Below are positions 1-7,692 of a stretch of DNA of 38,645 nucleotides, piece after piece (position 1 is the first letter of the stretch; each line of letters opens with the position of its first letter). The notes beneath the pieces were generated by a model. The model searched no databases. It saw only the letters and a program-made list of their open reading frames with translations, and was not told where the DNA came from. The translations under genes and the position numbers were made by a program. This DNA comes from Porticoccaceae bacterium (GTDB taxonomy: Bacteria; Pseudomonadota; Gammaproteobacteria; Pseudomonadales; Porticoccaceae), in contig JAQWYJ010000140.1 in assembly GCA_029254005.1 (NCBI GenBank), forward strand, positions 1 to 38,645. The letters are read 5' to 3'.

Positions 1-20
1 CAAAAAGGCATATTTTAAAA

Positions 21-96
21 TGGCGTCCCGTAGGGGAGTCGAACCCCTGTTACCGCCGTGAAAGGGCGGTGTCCTAGGCCTCTAGACGAACGGGAC
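21..96 (-). tRNA. tRNA-Glu (anticodon TTC)
   Basis: Read on the minus strand, the gene starts GTCCCGTTCGTCTAGAGG at 96 and ends with an encoded CCA at 23-21. The anticodon loop CTTTCAC gives anticodon TTC, so it decodes GAA/GAG. The acceptor stem GTCCCG pairs with CGGGAC, the anticodon arm is CCGCC/GGCGG, and the T arm has the GTTCGA loop closed by AGGGG/CCCCT. It closely resembles E. coli tRNA-Glu. No second tRNA is visible upstream within its transcript. Confidence 0.97.
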
Positions 97-210
97 GTAG
101 GGTATAACAACATCATGTAAGACGACTTTTTGTCTCTAAACTCCCTATATTCCTGGAGCAAAATCAACTTTCATAAGGTTTTTACTAATCTTTCACAAAA
201 GTAAGGCGGC

Positions 211-238
211 ATTATATCCAGAGAGAGCCTATATGCAA
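211..238 (-). promoter_or_regulatory. stable-RNA type sigma70 promoter for tRNA-Glu
   Basis: On the minus strand TTGCAT (238-233) is followed after 16 nt by a perfect TATAAT (216-211) and then a GC-rich discriminator GCCGCC. That combination is typical of stringently controlled rRNA/tRNA promoters. It would start transcription near position 205, giving a leader of roughly 110 nt before the tRNA 5' end. I see no gene in the leader, nor anything else in 97-358. Confidence 0.75.
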
Positions 239-358
239 TGGATTTTTTAATAAAAACATAAGATCTTTAATTAAGATGGGTATTTAATTCACTTTAACAC
301 CGTCTTTATGCTTCTAAAGGGTACTCTTAAACCTATTAAACAGGCCGAAGGATAAAGA

Positions 359-1270
359 TTAGTTATTTGAAAATCTCGCCCATAACCGCCCATCAATCAC
401 CAACAGACCGACCGCTATAAGAGCCATACCAATAAAATATTTCAACTGCAGCTCTTCCCCTAAAATAAACCAGCCAAGAAAACTAGCTGTAACTGGAACA
501 AGAAAAGTTACAAGAACAACATTTGTTGCCCCTGCCGTAGATAAAATATGGAAAAATATAATGTATCCAAGGGCTGTTGAAAAGACGGCTAAAGCGATGA
601 CAGCAAGCCACACTGATGTACTTGGATTCGTTAATTGCAGCGGGTCTTCAAATAATAAAACCACTGGCAACAAAATAATAGTGGCCGCTGTTACTTGACC
701 TACCGCAGTGTTAAATGGGCTAATTCCCATAACAGTGAATCGCCGACCAAAAACGGTCGCGCAACCATAGGAGACCGCTGCCCCCATAATAGCCAATTGC
801 CCCATGGTGTGATCACCAAGTGATAAAAGCGATGAAGGTCCAATGAGGAATATAACGCCAGCTAAACCTGCGATGATACCGATCAATTTTTGTGGAGTAA
901 TATGTTCATCGGTTAAAAATACACTAGCAATTAGAATAGTAAACAGGGGCGTTGTTGCGTTAATAATTGATGCTAAGCCTACGCCAATATAAGTTTGTCC
1001 CCAGACAATTAAAGAGAATGGAAGCGCATTGCTCACTAAACCCATTACAAAAAATGACCTCCATGTAGCTAGCGACTTTGGAATTTCATAACCTGAAATC
1101 AGCAAAATACTCCACAGAACTATAGCCGCTAGACCTACCCGCAAAAGGACAATTGTTAAAGGGGGTAGTTGAGTAACTGCAACACCAATAAAAAAGAATG
1201 AACCGCCCCATAAAAAAGATAGCAACAAAAGCATTAGCCAATGTTTTAAGGACATAGTTTGATTAATCAT
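359..1270 (-). CDS. EamA/DMT-superfamily inner-membrane transporter
   Basis: The 303-residue protein is almost entirely hydrophobic, with about ten predicted membrane segments arranged as two EamA repeats (roughly residues 10-150 and 158-295). Seen motifs typical of the family are the N-terminal LLSFLWGGSFFFIGVAV and the repeat ends SVFLTDEHITPQKLIG and GWFILGEELQLKYFIGM. Members of the drug/metabolite transporter superfamily usually export amino acids or small metabolites; the substrate here cannot be read from sequence. The length is normal for a complete protein. The gene stands alone between the tRNA and the DUF1499 gene, with its own promoter-like sequence upstream. Confidence 0.9.
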   Translation of the reverse strand: MINQTMSLKHWLMLLLLSFLWGGSFFFIGVAVTQLPPLTIVLLRVGLAAIVLWSILLISGYEIPKSLATWRSFFVMGLVSNALPFSLIVWGQTYIGVGLASIINATTPLFTILIASVFLTDEHITPQKLIGIIAGLAGVIFLIGPSSLLSLGDHTMGQLAIMGAAVSYGCATVFGRRFTVMGISPFNTAVGQVTAATIILLPVVLLFEDPLQLTNPSTSVWLAVIALAVFSTALGYIIFFHILSTAGATNVVLVTFLVPVTASFLGWFILGEELQLKYFIGMALIAVGLLVIDGRLWARFSNN

Positions 1271-1295
1271 ACGGATTACCTAATGATTGCCTTGA

Positions 1296-1323
1296 TCAAT
1301 AATGGTAGTGACGTCTGAGTCAA
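1296..1323 (-). promoter_or_regulatory. possible promoter of the EamA transporter gene
   Basis: On the minus strand TTGACT (1323-1318), a 16-nt spacer and TATTGA (1301-1296) lie about 25 nt upstream of the ATG. The -35 box is good and the -10 box is weak. A TTGATCAA palindrome (1292-1299) overlaps the -10 and could be an operator or chance. Confidence 0.35.
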
Positions 1324-1422
1324 GCCATTGTGAGATGTGACTCTCTATTTTAAAAGATAAGAGCTAAACTAAACATCAATTACACGGTATTTTAATCACC
1401 AAAAGGTTTTAGCTTAAACAAC

Positions 1423-2169
1423 TCAATCTGACGTGATTGAAGCATTTTTCTCAAACGCATCCATAAAACGATCTATTAACAAGACATTGTCGCCCATGTC
1501 TCGACTGTTATGTCGTGATGCAGACCGCAGATCCAGAGCACATTTTTTAGAAGCATCTGAGCCAACGTTATTATCAACCATTCGTATTAAAAAATCGCTA
1601 TTGAAATGATCATGAAAATAAGATGCCGTCACCTCAATCGTAGTATCAGTAGTCGCTGGATGGTATATAGGCCAGCCCAGATAAGCAACAGTGGCCAGTA
1701 CTCGATCAGAAATCACCCTACAGCTAGCATCTAAAAAAGTAGTGGCTAATGCTGGATGCTGTTTGATGTTGTGAGGAATTTCTAGCCATCCAGTTCCCCA
1801 AGACACCTGGTAGTTAGCCACTCGGACATCTCTGCTCTGGTAATAAGTGGGCGAATCAACAATATTCGTCGATATATCGTTTGTCGCCTGCAATCGAACA
1901 TCGACAGGCACAAACATATGAATGATCAGCAAGGGGGTTATGGCCACAGACATCATAATAACGAGCAAATAGACGCTGTCTTTGCGAGCTATAACAATTA
2001 TTAAAGCAATTATCAGCCCTATCAAACCTAGAACAAAACCAGCAGCCATAAAGATATTAATGATCATAAAAAACAGAACTTTAGGCAATGAAAACAGAGG
2101 CCCTAAGAACAAAAAACAAGACCATACAATAAGAAAAATCAACGCTATTTTGATCAGGTTCTTTTGCAT
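1423..2169 (-). CDS. DUF1499-domain membrane protein (paralogue A)
   Basis: The N-terminal part has about three hydrophobic segments (for example IALIFLIVWSCFLFLGPLF and the valine/isoleucine-rich stretches after it). A soluble C-terminal domain follows, ending with LDLRSASRHNSRDMGDN, the hallmark of DUF1499 (Pfam). No biochemical role is established for this family. I prefer the ATG at 2169, whose product begins MQKNLIKIALIFL, because the protein then starts much like paralogue B at 2940-3704. An in-frame ATG at 2214 would add 15 residues but has no convincing ribosome-binding site. Neither start is decisive. The gene is divergent from the small NTF2-like gene at 2534, across an AT-rich gap. 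Confidence 0.85.
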   Translation of the reverse strand: MQKNLIKIALIFLIVWSCFLFLGPLFSLPKVLFFMIINIFMAAGFVLGLIGLIIALIIVIARKDSVYLLVIMMSVAITPLLIIHMFVPVDVRLQATNDISTNIVDSPTYYQSRDVRVANYQVSWGTGWLEIPHNIKQHPALATTFLDASCRVISDRVLATVAYLGWPIYHPATTDTTIEVTASYFHDHFNSDFLIRMVDNNVGSDASKKCALDLRSASRHNSRDMGDNVLLIDRFMDAFEKNASITSD

Positions 2170-2214
2170 AATTTTAAAGTCTCTCCAATATACGGAAGGA
2201 TCTACCCTCAGCAT

Positions 2215-2533
2215 GCGACCCAGTCATATAGAAAACCACATTTGCTATTATTGTCTTTAATAATAACACCGAATTAATACAGGATAAATCTTGAGTAGTA
2301 ATCATGTGATCAAAACCATTTTGCACCACACTTTACCCTTGATGTTATTTCAATAATGCTAGTCAAATGAAAAAGCAAATCACCACTCTATTCAGTCGTT
2401 AACATATATATTAATATATAATTAACTAGAAGATCGACAATCTAAACTCAAGGCAAATGAATTAGGGAAACAACAATATCCCAGTGTAAAAGATCTATTA
2501 AAAACACATAATTTACAAATAAAAGGAGCACAA
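2215..2533. other. AT-rich divergent intergenic region
   Basis: This gap of about 320 nt separates the DUF1499 gene (minus) from the NTF2-like gene (plus). It is very AT-rich around 2401-2425 and contains a TATAAT at 2417-2422 on the plus strand, but no good -35 at 16-18 nt. I see no RNA gene and no ORF that I would trust. It most likely holds both promoters. Confidence 0.5.
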
Positions 2534-2914
2534 GTGAATAAAAACCACATAGAGAGTTTAACTCAACATTGGATCAATACTCTAGAAACGCAAAGCCCAG
2601 AAGAAGTAGTCAACCTGTATACGGACGCTGCCATTTTGATACCTACCGTCTCCAATCAAATCAGAAAAACTAAAGAAGAAAAGTTAGCTTATTTTGAAAC
2701 ATTTTTACAACAAAAGCCTACAGCAAATATTACCGAATCAACTGTAACTCTAAACTCTGACGGTGCAACACACACAGGAAAATACGTTTTTAATTTAAAG
2801 ACAAACACAGGGTCTGAATCAGTAACTTGTAGATTTACGTTTCAATTTAAACAAATAGACAATGGTGAATGGAAAATAACACACCATCATTCATCATTAA
2901 ATCCTGAAAATTAA
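2534..2914 (+). CDS. SnoaL/CaMKII-association-domain-like (NTF2-fold) small protein
   Basis: The 126-residue soluble protein has the NTF2-like fold pattern: an N-terminal helix (HIESLTQHWINTLETQSPEEV), a YTDAAILIPT strand, and a C-terminal sheet ending RFTFQFKQIDNGEWKITHHH. The final WKITHHHSSLNPE resembles the end of calcium/calmodulin-dependent kinase II association-domain proteins and SgcJ/EcaC-type proteins. These bacterial relatives are mostly of unknown function and are sometimes annotated as oxidoreductases or ketosteroid isomerase-like. Translation starts at GTG, placed 5 nt after a good AGGAG (2524-2528). No signal peptide is seen. It lies between two DUF1499 paralogues on the other strand. 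Confidence 0.8.
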   Translation: MNKNHIESLTQHWINTLETQSPEEVVNLYTDAAILIPTVSNQIRKTKEEKLAYFETFLQQKPTANITESTVTLNSDGATHTGKYVFNLKTNTGSESVTCRFTFQFKQIDNGEWKITHHHSSLNPEN

Positions 2915-2939
2915 CATTAAAAGTCGCTACAAAAAATAT

Positions 2940-3704
2940 CTATTGAAGGCTCTCCTGCCTCGACTCAATGAGACGTAAGGCCCTAGTAAATCTATTTATT
3001 AACAGTGTGTTATGCCCATAATCTCTGAAATTATGCCTAGAGGCGGATCTTAGATCAACCTTGCAGCCATCATTGTCTCCCCGCGTCATTCTAATGATAA
3101 AGTCACTATCAAAATTAGTAAAAAAAAACGAAGCTGATGACTCTATTTTGGCATCTGTTGAGCCGGCATGATAAACAGGCCAGCCTAGATAAAATAGAGT
3201 CGAATATGCCAAATGGGAGGCTTGCTGGCAGCCAACCTGCAGCATCATGGTCTTTTGACTTGGGTGAGCATGAAGTCTGTGGCTAATCTCTTTACTCTTT
3301 ACAAATCCAGTTTCTGAGGTTTTCACTACACGAGAGTCTCGGTTATTAAAAAACGTCGGAGGATTGGTAATATCAGTGCTAACGTCATTAATTGGTAGTA
3401 AACGCAATCTAATATCTACGATATACTGAACAGATGCTAATGGTGTCATGCACAAAACCATAAATCCAATAAATGTAAAATAAACAGTCTTTGTGAGATA
3501 GTACCTAATTAAGCTCAAAAGTAATCCAGTCATTCCCACCACAAAAGTCAGGAATAAAAGCACGTAAAGAGTTATATAAAACGGGTAATTGGGGTAGTGA
3601 CCAACTGCCTCTAAAAGGACAGTTAAAAAAGCTAAAACAAGTAGTACGATTGCAGTGACAAATAATACGTTGTTTTTTTTCCAATCGGTGGTGGCAAATT
3701 TCAT
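2940..3704 (-). CDS. DUF1499-domain membrane protein (paralogue B)
   Basis: It has the same plan as the protein at 1423-2169: about three hydrophobic segments in the first 120 residues, then a DUF1499 domain with FYLGWPVYHAGSTDAKIE and VDLRSASRHNFRDYGHN. The two proteins share many exact motifs (LGWP-YH, DLRSASRHN-RD-G-N-LLI-RF), so they are clear paralogues. I place the start at the ATG at 3704 because AAGGA lies 6 nt upstream. The reading frame extends to 3767, but that would run into alaA. Function is unknown. The head-to-head gap to alaA is only about 50 nt, so their promoters must overlap the coding ends or each other. Confidence 0.85.
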   Translation of the reverse strand: MKFATTDWKKNNVLFVTAIVLLVLAFLTVLLEAVGHYPNYPFYITLYVLLFLTFVVGMTGLLLSLIRYYLTKTVYFTFIGFMVLCMTPLASVQYIVDIRLRLLPINDVSTDITNPPTFFNNRDSRVVKTSETGFVKSKEISHRLHAHPSQKTMMLQVGCQQASHLAYSTLFYLGWPVYHAGSTDAKIESSASFFFTNFDSDFIIRMTRGDNDGCKVDLRSASRHNFRDYGHNTLLINRFTRALRLIESRQESLQ

Positions 3705-3751
3705 TTGTGTTCCTTGCACTGTCCACCTAGTATAGTTATAAGCCTTAATCT

Positions 3752-4981
3752 TTGTTGGAGAACGCAACTATTTTTTTACAATCCACCAAACTGCTCCATG
3801 TGAATTATGAAATACGAGGGCCTGTCCTTGATCATGCTAATTGGCTTGAATCAAATGGTCAGCGTGTACTGAAACTCAACATCGGTAATCCCGGCGCCTT
3901 CGGGTTGGATGCGCCTGATGAGATTATGCAGGATGTTATTGACAACCTCCGTGAAGCTCAAGGCTACTGCCATAGCAAGGGGTTGTTCGCTGCTCGAAAG
4001 GCAGTAGTGCAACGATATCAAACACAAGGAATTAACGATATTGATACCGGTGATGTGATCATGGGTAATGGCGTTAGCGAGCTCATTGTAATGGCCATGC
4101 AAGGACTGCTCAATTTTAATGATGAAATTCTTATCCCTGCGCCAGACTATCCATTATGGACTGCAGCTGTATCTATATCTGGTGGAAATCCTGTGCATTA
4201 TAAATGTAATGAAACCGATGGTTGGCAACCCGATCTGAGCGATATTGAGAGTAAAATTACATCGCAAACAAAAGGTATTGTGGTGATTAATCCAAATAAT
4301 CCCACGGGTGCTGTGTACTCTAAAAAGACTCTGCAAGCATTAGTAGCACTAGCAGAAAAACATCAGCTGATTGTCTTTGCTGATGAAATCTACGACCGAA
4401 TTATATATGATGACAACGTCCACTATCCCCTAGCGAAACTGGTAAAAAGCACCCTTTGCTTAACATTCAACGGCTTGTCAAAAACCTATCGTCTCGCCGG
4501 CTTCAGATCAGGATGGGTACTAATCAGTGGGACCAAAAATCAGGCAAGTAGCTATATCGAGGGACTAGAAATGTTGGCCTCTATGCGACTTTGCGCAAAT
4601 GTTCCAGCGATGTTGGCGGTGCAGACCGCTCTAGGTGGGAGGCAAAGTATTAACGACTTGATAGTACCCGGTGGACGCCTTTTGGCTCAGCGTGATTTAT
4701 GCCTTGAGCTGCTAACCGCCATACCTGGTGTCAGTTGTTTTGAACCGCAATCAGCAATGTACTTGTTTTTTAAACTAGACTCACTCATGTATCCTATCGA
4801 TAACGACGAAAGCTTCGTTTTAGAGCTCCTAAAAAGTAAACATTTATTATTAGTGCAGGGCTCTGCATTTAATTGTGGGGATACTCAACACTTTAGAATT
4901 GTATTTTTGCCCGACCGAGACATGCTCCAAGAGGCCATTGGAAAACTCGCTGAGTTCCTTAGAGATTATCGGTCAACTTAA
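3752..4981 (+). CDS. alaA: AlaA-type glutamate-pyruvate aminotransferase
   Basis: This is a fold-type I PLP aminotransferase with strong resemblance to E. coli AlaA, which makes alanine from pyruvate and glutamate. Seen motifs (numbered from the TTG at 3752) are YEIRGPVL (19-26), NIGNPGAFG (43-51), NPNNPTGAVYS (180-190), DEIYD (211-215), the PLP lysine in NGLSKTYR (K244), and EGLEMLASMRLCANVPA. The start is problematic: there is no ATG or GTG where the family begins. Candidates are TTG at 3752 or 3755 without a Shine-Dalgarno, or ATT at 3770, which has GGAG (3757-3760) 9 nt upstream. A GTG at 3800 would cut off the N-terminus. Its 3' end overlaps pdxB on the opposite strand by 23 nt. Confidence 0.92.
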   Translation: MLENATIFLQSTKLLHVNYEIRGPVLDHANWLESNGQRVLKLNIGNPGAFGLDAPDEIMQDVIDNLREAQGYCHSKGLFAARKAVVQRYQTQGINDIDTGDVIMGNGVSELIVMAMQGLLNFNDEILIPAPDYPLWTAAVSISGGNPVHYKCNETDGWQPDLSDIESKITSQTKGIVVINPNNPTGAVYSKKTLQALVALAEKHQLIVFADEIYDRIIYDDNVHYPLAKLVKSTLCLTFNGLSKTYRLAGFRSGWVLISGTKNQASSYIEGLEMLASMRLCANVPAMLAVQTALGGRQSINDLIVPGGRLLAQRDLCLELLTAIPGVSCFEPQSAMYLFFKLDSLMYPIDNDESFVLELLKSKHLLLVQGSAFNCGDTQHFRIVFLPDRDMLQEAIGKLAEFLRDYRST

Positions 4982-6107
4982 ATCCAAGCTTTTGTAGTTG
5001 ATCGCGTTGTTCGCCGGAAAACGCCTCCCCATCAGAGCTTATAATAGTCCAGTCGTACTGTATTCGCGTCGGATAAGTTTTGCGAAGATCATCAAAAATA
5101 GCAGCAACCTCAGCACTCCCTAACTCCTCACTGATATTCAGTAATGACTGACGCATACGCAAATCATCATCCAGCACGTTATATGATGCTAAAAGTATCT
5201 CACTTAAAGAATGAGTACGCTGACAAGCGATTTCCACGTAATTTAAGGGCTCATAGGGCTCAATAAGAACCGTTTTAGGCAGCCACTCTGTAAATGCCTC
5301 AAAAATCATTTTAGTGCCATTAATCTTGCCTTCTCTGCTATATCCTGCAATATGCGGAGTTCCTATAGAAATTTTATGTAGTAATTCTAGATCAATTTGT
5401 GGTTCATCAGACCACACATCAAGCGCTACTTGCAATTCAGACTGCGTATTGAGCAACCTCAAAAGCGCAGCCTTGTCGACTACATCACCACGACCAGCAT
5501 TAATCAGTAATGCCGATGAATTCAAGCGATTAAGGACATTTTGGTCAAATAAATGATGGGTAGGGAAAGGACCATCATAGGTCAGTGGCGTATGAAGACA
5601 AACAATATCACAACGCAAAACACTATCAAAGTCACTCAAAGGAACATCATCATTGTTTAAAAATGGATCATAAACATGACAGTTAACATCTAATGCTTTA
5701 AGCGTTCGAAACAAAAGGCCACCAACATTACCACAACCAACAATACCGATATTCTTGTGTTGCCAATAAGGATCCAAATAAGACATAACCGAGAGATCGT
5801 ACTGAACAACCGCTGCAGCATTGCAGCCAGGTGCAAATGCAAAATGAATACCGTGCGTGCGAAGATAATCAATATCAATATGATCAATACCAATGGTCGC
5901 TGAACCGACAAATTTTACAGCGGATTCAGCTAGTAATGTCTCATTAACAAGTGTTACGGATCGCACTAATAGAACATCAGCATCGACAATGTCGGCGGCT
6001 GAAATGGATCGTCCAGCCATAAGAGTAACATCACCAAACGGACTAAATAGCATCTCCACCATGGGCATATTTTGGTCAGCTACAATTTTTAATCGGGTAT
6101 TAGTCAT
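4959..6107 (-). CDS. pdxB: erythronate-4-phosphate dehydrogenase
   Basis: PdxB oxidises 4-phosphoerythronate to 2-oxo-3-hydroxy-4-phosphobutanoate in the DXP-dependent pyridoxal phosphate pathway. The 382-residue length matches the family. It has the D-2-hydroxyacid dehydrogenase layout: an NAD-binding GIVGCGNVGG at 121-130, catalytic arginine in INAGRGD (R206), glutamate in WSDEP (E235) and histidine in TPHIAGYS (H252). A C-terminal PdxB dimerisation domain follows from about 290. The start overlaps the stop of the exonuclease gene (ATGA, 6104-6107), so the two are translationally coupled. It is convergent with alaA, itself a PLP enzyme, though a functional tie is only inference. Confidence 0.96.
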   Translation of the reverse strand: MTNTRLKIVADQNMPMVEMLFSPFGDVTLMAGRSISAADIVDADVLLVRSVTLVNETLLAESAVKFVGSATIGIDHIDIDYLRTHGIHFAFAPGCNAAAVVQYDLSVMSYLDPYWQHKNIGIVGCGNVGGLLFRTLKALDVNCHVYDPFLNNDDVPLSDFDSVLRCDIVCLHTPLTYDGPFPTHHLFDQNVLNRLNSSALLINAGRGDVVDKAALLRLLNTQSELQVALDVWSDEPQIDLELLHKISIGTPHIAGYSREGKINGTKMIFEAFTEWLPKTVLIEPYEPLNYVEIACQRTHSLSEILLASYNVLDDDLRMRQSLLNISEELGSAEVAAIFDDLRKTYPTRIQYDWTIISSDGEAFSGEQRDQLQKLGFKLTDNL

Positions 6108-7039
6108 ACCATTTCTCGTCTGGGGCGAAGCATACCCGAGTGTATTAGATCTGGTTGTTGCTTAAGAGAAGCAATACGTCTATCAAAAACATGACCAAAA
6201 CCCATTTCTTGGGAAAACAATTCAAATGCTTGGACCTGTACTCCAGTCCAAGAAATCTCATTTAAACAAGGCATGCCTGGAGCATCTTTCACTATGGTTG
6301 CCAAAGTCTTAGACAGCTTAATTTGATCAGTACAACCGGCTAATCGAGAAGCAAGTGTTTTTGCGCCTCTAATCGGCAAATCTTGAAGTTGATCCACATG
6401 TTCTATTATCGCCTCTACATTTGGAAAATAATTTAATAGTTGACGAGCTGTCTTATCGCCAATGCCAGAAACACCAACAATACTATCACTTTGATCGCCC
6501 ACCAAGGCTAAGTAATCTGCCATCTGCCCACAGCCTATATCTAGTTCCTTTTCTATCTGACGTCGCACTTTGGGCTGAGCTTTCCCAAGATCCCAATAAA
6601 GAGTGTCATCATCAATAAGCTGTAATAGATCTTTATCACGACTTATTATTACCGGCTGGACTCCAGCGTCTTTAACCACAAAAGTCATTGAACCAATCAA
6701 ATCGTCCGCTTCATATTTATCTGATGCCATATGAGAAATCCCTAAGACTGTGCAGAGTTGCCGGCATGCATTCAACTGAAAAGCTAACCCCTCATCTGGG
6801 AGCTCTCGATTAGATTTGTAGTCACCGCAAAGCTGATGACGAAAACCCGAATGGAGACTTTCATCAAAGGCGCAAAACATATATTTGGGCTGTTTTTGTA
6901 ACAAAAAATCTAACATAAATTGAGTGAAGCCATATACTGCGTTAGTTGGATGACCTGAAACCGAAGAATGCCAATTTTCAGGCAAAGTGAAATAACTGCG
7001 AAAAATGTATATTGAAGAGTCGACCAGAAAAGCTTGCAT
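6104..7039 (-). CDS. 5'-3' exonuclease (PolA N-domain/Xni-like, H3TH)
   Basis: This is a stand-alone flap endonuclease/5'-3' exonuclease-type protein. Metal-binding acidic residues typical of the PIN-like FEN family are visible: D7 in FLVDSS, D59 in FDES, EADD at 110-113, SRDKD with D135 and D137, and GDQSD with D182 and D185. The helix-hairpin-helix GVSGIGDKTA follows at 189-198. There is no polymerase domain. At 311 residues it is longer than E. coli Xni (about 250), so it may be a related subfamily rather than the orthologue, and I give no symbol. It overlaps epmC by 1 nt (TAATG) and pdxB by 4 nt. Confidence 0.88.
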   Translation of the reverse strand: MQAFLVDSSIYIFRSYFTLPENWHSSVSGHPTNAVYGFTQFMLDFLLQKQPKYMFCAFDESLHSGFRHQLCGDYKSNRELPDEGLAFQLNACRQLCTVLGISHMASDKYEADDLIGSMTFVVKDAGVQPVIISRDKDLLQLIDDDTLYWDLGKAQPKVRRQIEKELDIGCGQMADYLALVGDQSDSIVGVSGIGDKTARQLLNYFPNVEAIIEHVDQLQDLPIRGAKTLASRLAGCTDQIKLSKTLATIVKDAPGMPCLNEISWTGVQVQAFELFSQEMGFGHVFDRRIASLKQQPDLIHSGMLRPRREMV

Positions 7040-7605
7040 TAGATTACTCTGCTCAATTGTGAGATGTCATAATGCCCTAAAAGACTAGCATCAATTCCAA
7101 ACTGACATTGCAATGCGCGCAAAAACTGCAAGCCTCTTGATGGAATACTGCGTGAAGAACACCATAATGTGGCTTGCTCTACCAATGCAGCAGCAAAAAC
7201 ACTGGTGTAGTCGCTTTTCTGATCACCCATAAGATTATCAACACTGATATTAAAGTTTTCTTGACAGGCGACACTAAACATCCACTCTAACGTTTGAGGT
7301 TTAATCTCCGCAGCTAAAAATGCATCCTGCTGTTGAGCCGTACGACCATCGGGATTATACCAATAACCGTAATCTATCTGGGCTCGACGATCTGAACCAG
7401 CAATACACCAGTGTGCTATCTCATGAAGAGCACTAGCTAGATAGTCTTCTTTGAATATTATGTTAGCGTAACAATTCGACTTTCCCAGAGGCACATAGAG
7501 TGGCTCTTCACCACCGCCTACTAATGTTGTTTTGAAAGCGTCCTCAAACTCAGAGCAAAAAGTCCCTACTATTACATTCAACTTACCACTATATTTTGGC
7601 CTCAT
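7039..7605 (-). CDS. epmC: elongation factor P hydroxylase
   Basis: It matches EpmC (YfcM), which hydroxylates the beta-lysylated lysine of EF-P, the last step of the EpmA/EpmB/EpmC modification. Family-defining stretches are LHEIAHWCIAG (H61, E62 and H65 as probable metal ligands), DYGYWYNPDGR, and FLAAEIKPQTLEWMFSVA. The 188-residue length is normal. It is first of a three-gene coupled set (epmC, exonuclease, pdxB). EpmA, EpmB and EF-P itself are not in this window. The ATG at 7605 has only a weak purine-rich stretch upstream. Confidence 0.93.
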   Translation of the reverse strand: MRPKYSGKLNVIVGTFCSEFEDAFKTTLVGGGEEPLYVPLGKSNCYANIIFKEDYLASALHEIAHWCIAGSDRRAQIDYGYWYNPDGRTAQQQDAFLAAEIKPQTLEWMFSVACQENFNISVDNLMGDQKSDYTSVFAAALVEQATLWCSSRSIPSRGLQFLRALQCQFGIDASLLGHYDISQLSRVI

Positions 7606-7641
7606 TTTACTTTTCTACAACACCCCTTAGTGGCGATAGAT

Positions 7642-7670
7642 TAAATATCAAATGACCTTATTTATGCCAA
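7642..7670 (-). promoter_or_regulatory. possible promoter of the epmC operon
   Basis: On the minus strand TTGGCA (7670-7665), a 17-nt spacer and TATTTA (7647-7642) lie about 35 nt upstream of epmC in the 87-nt gap after accA. The -35 is good (5 of 6 matches), the -10 poor. It is offered because the gap must hold whatever starts this set if it is not read through from accA. Confidence 0.35.
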
Positions 7671-7692
7671 AAACATTGTCTGAACATACTGG

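Noticed and set aside
97-102. TATACC close to the tRNA-Glu 5' end as a -10 box
   Set aside because: Transcription would begin inside the mature tRNA; the promoter at 211-238 with TATAAT and GC discriminator is far better.
1982-2260. 92-residue open frame on the plus strand opposite the DUF1499 gene
   Set aside because: Lysine/isoleucine-rich antisense of the membrane segments of the real gene, no start signal.
3705-3767. Longer N-terminus for DUF1499 paralogue B starting at 3767
   Set aside because: It would overlap the alaA start, lacks a ribosome-binding site, and paralogue A does not have it; ATG at 3704 has AAGGA.
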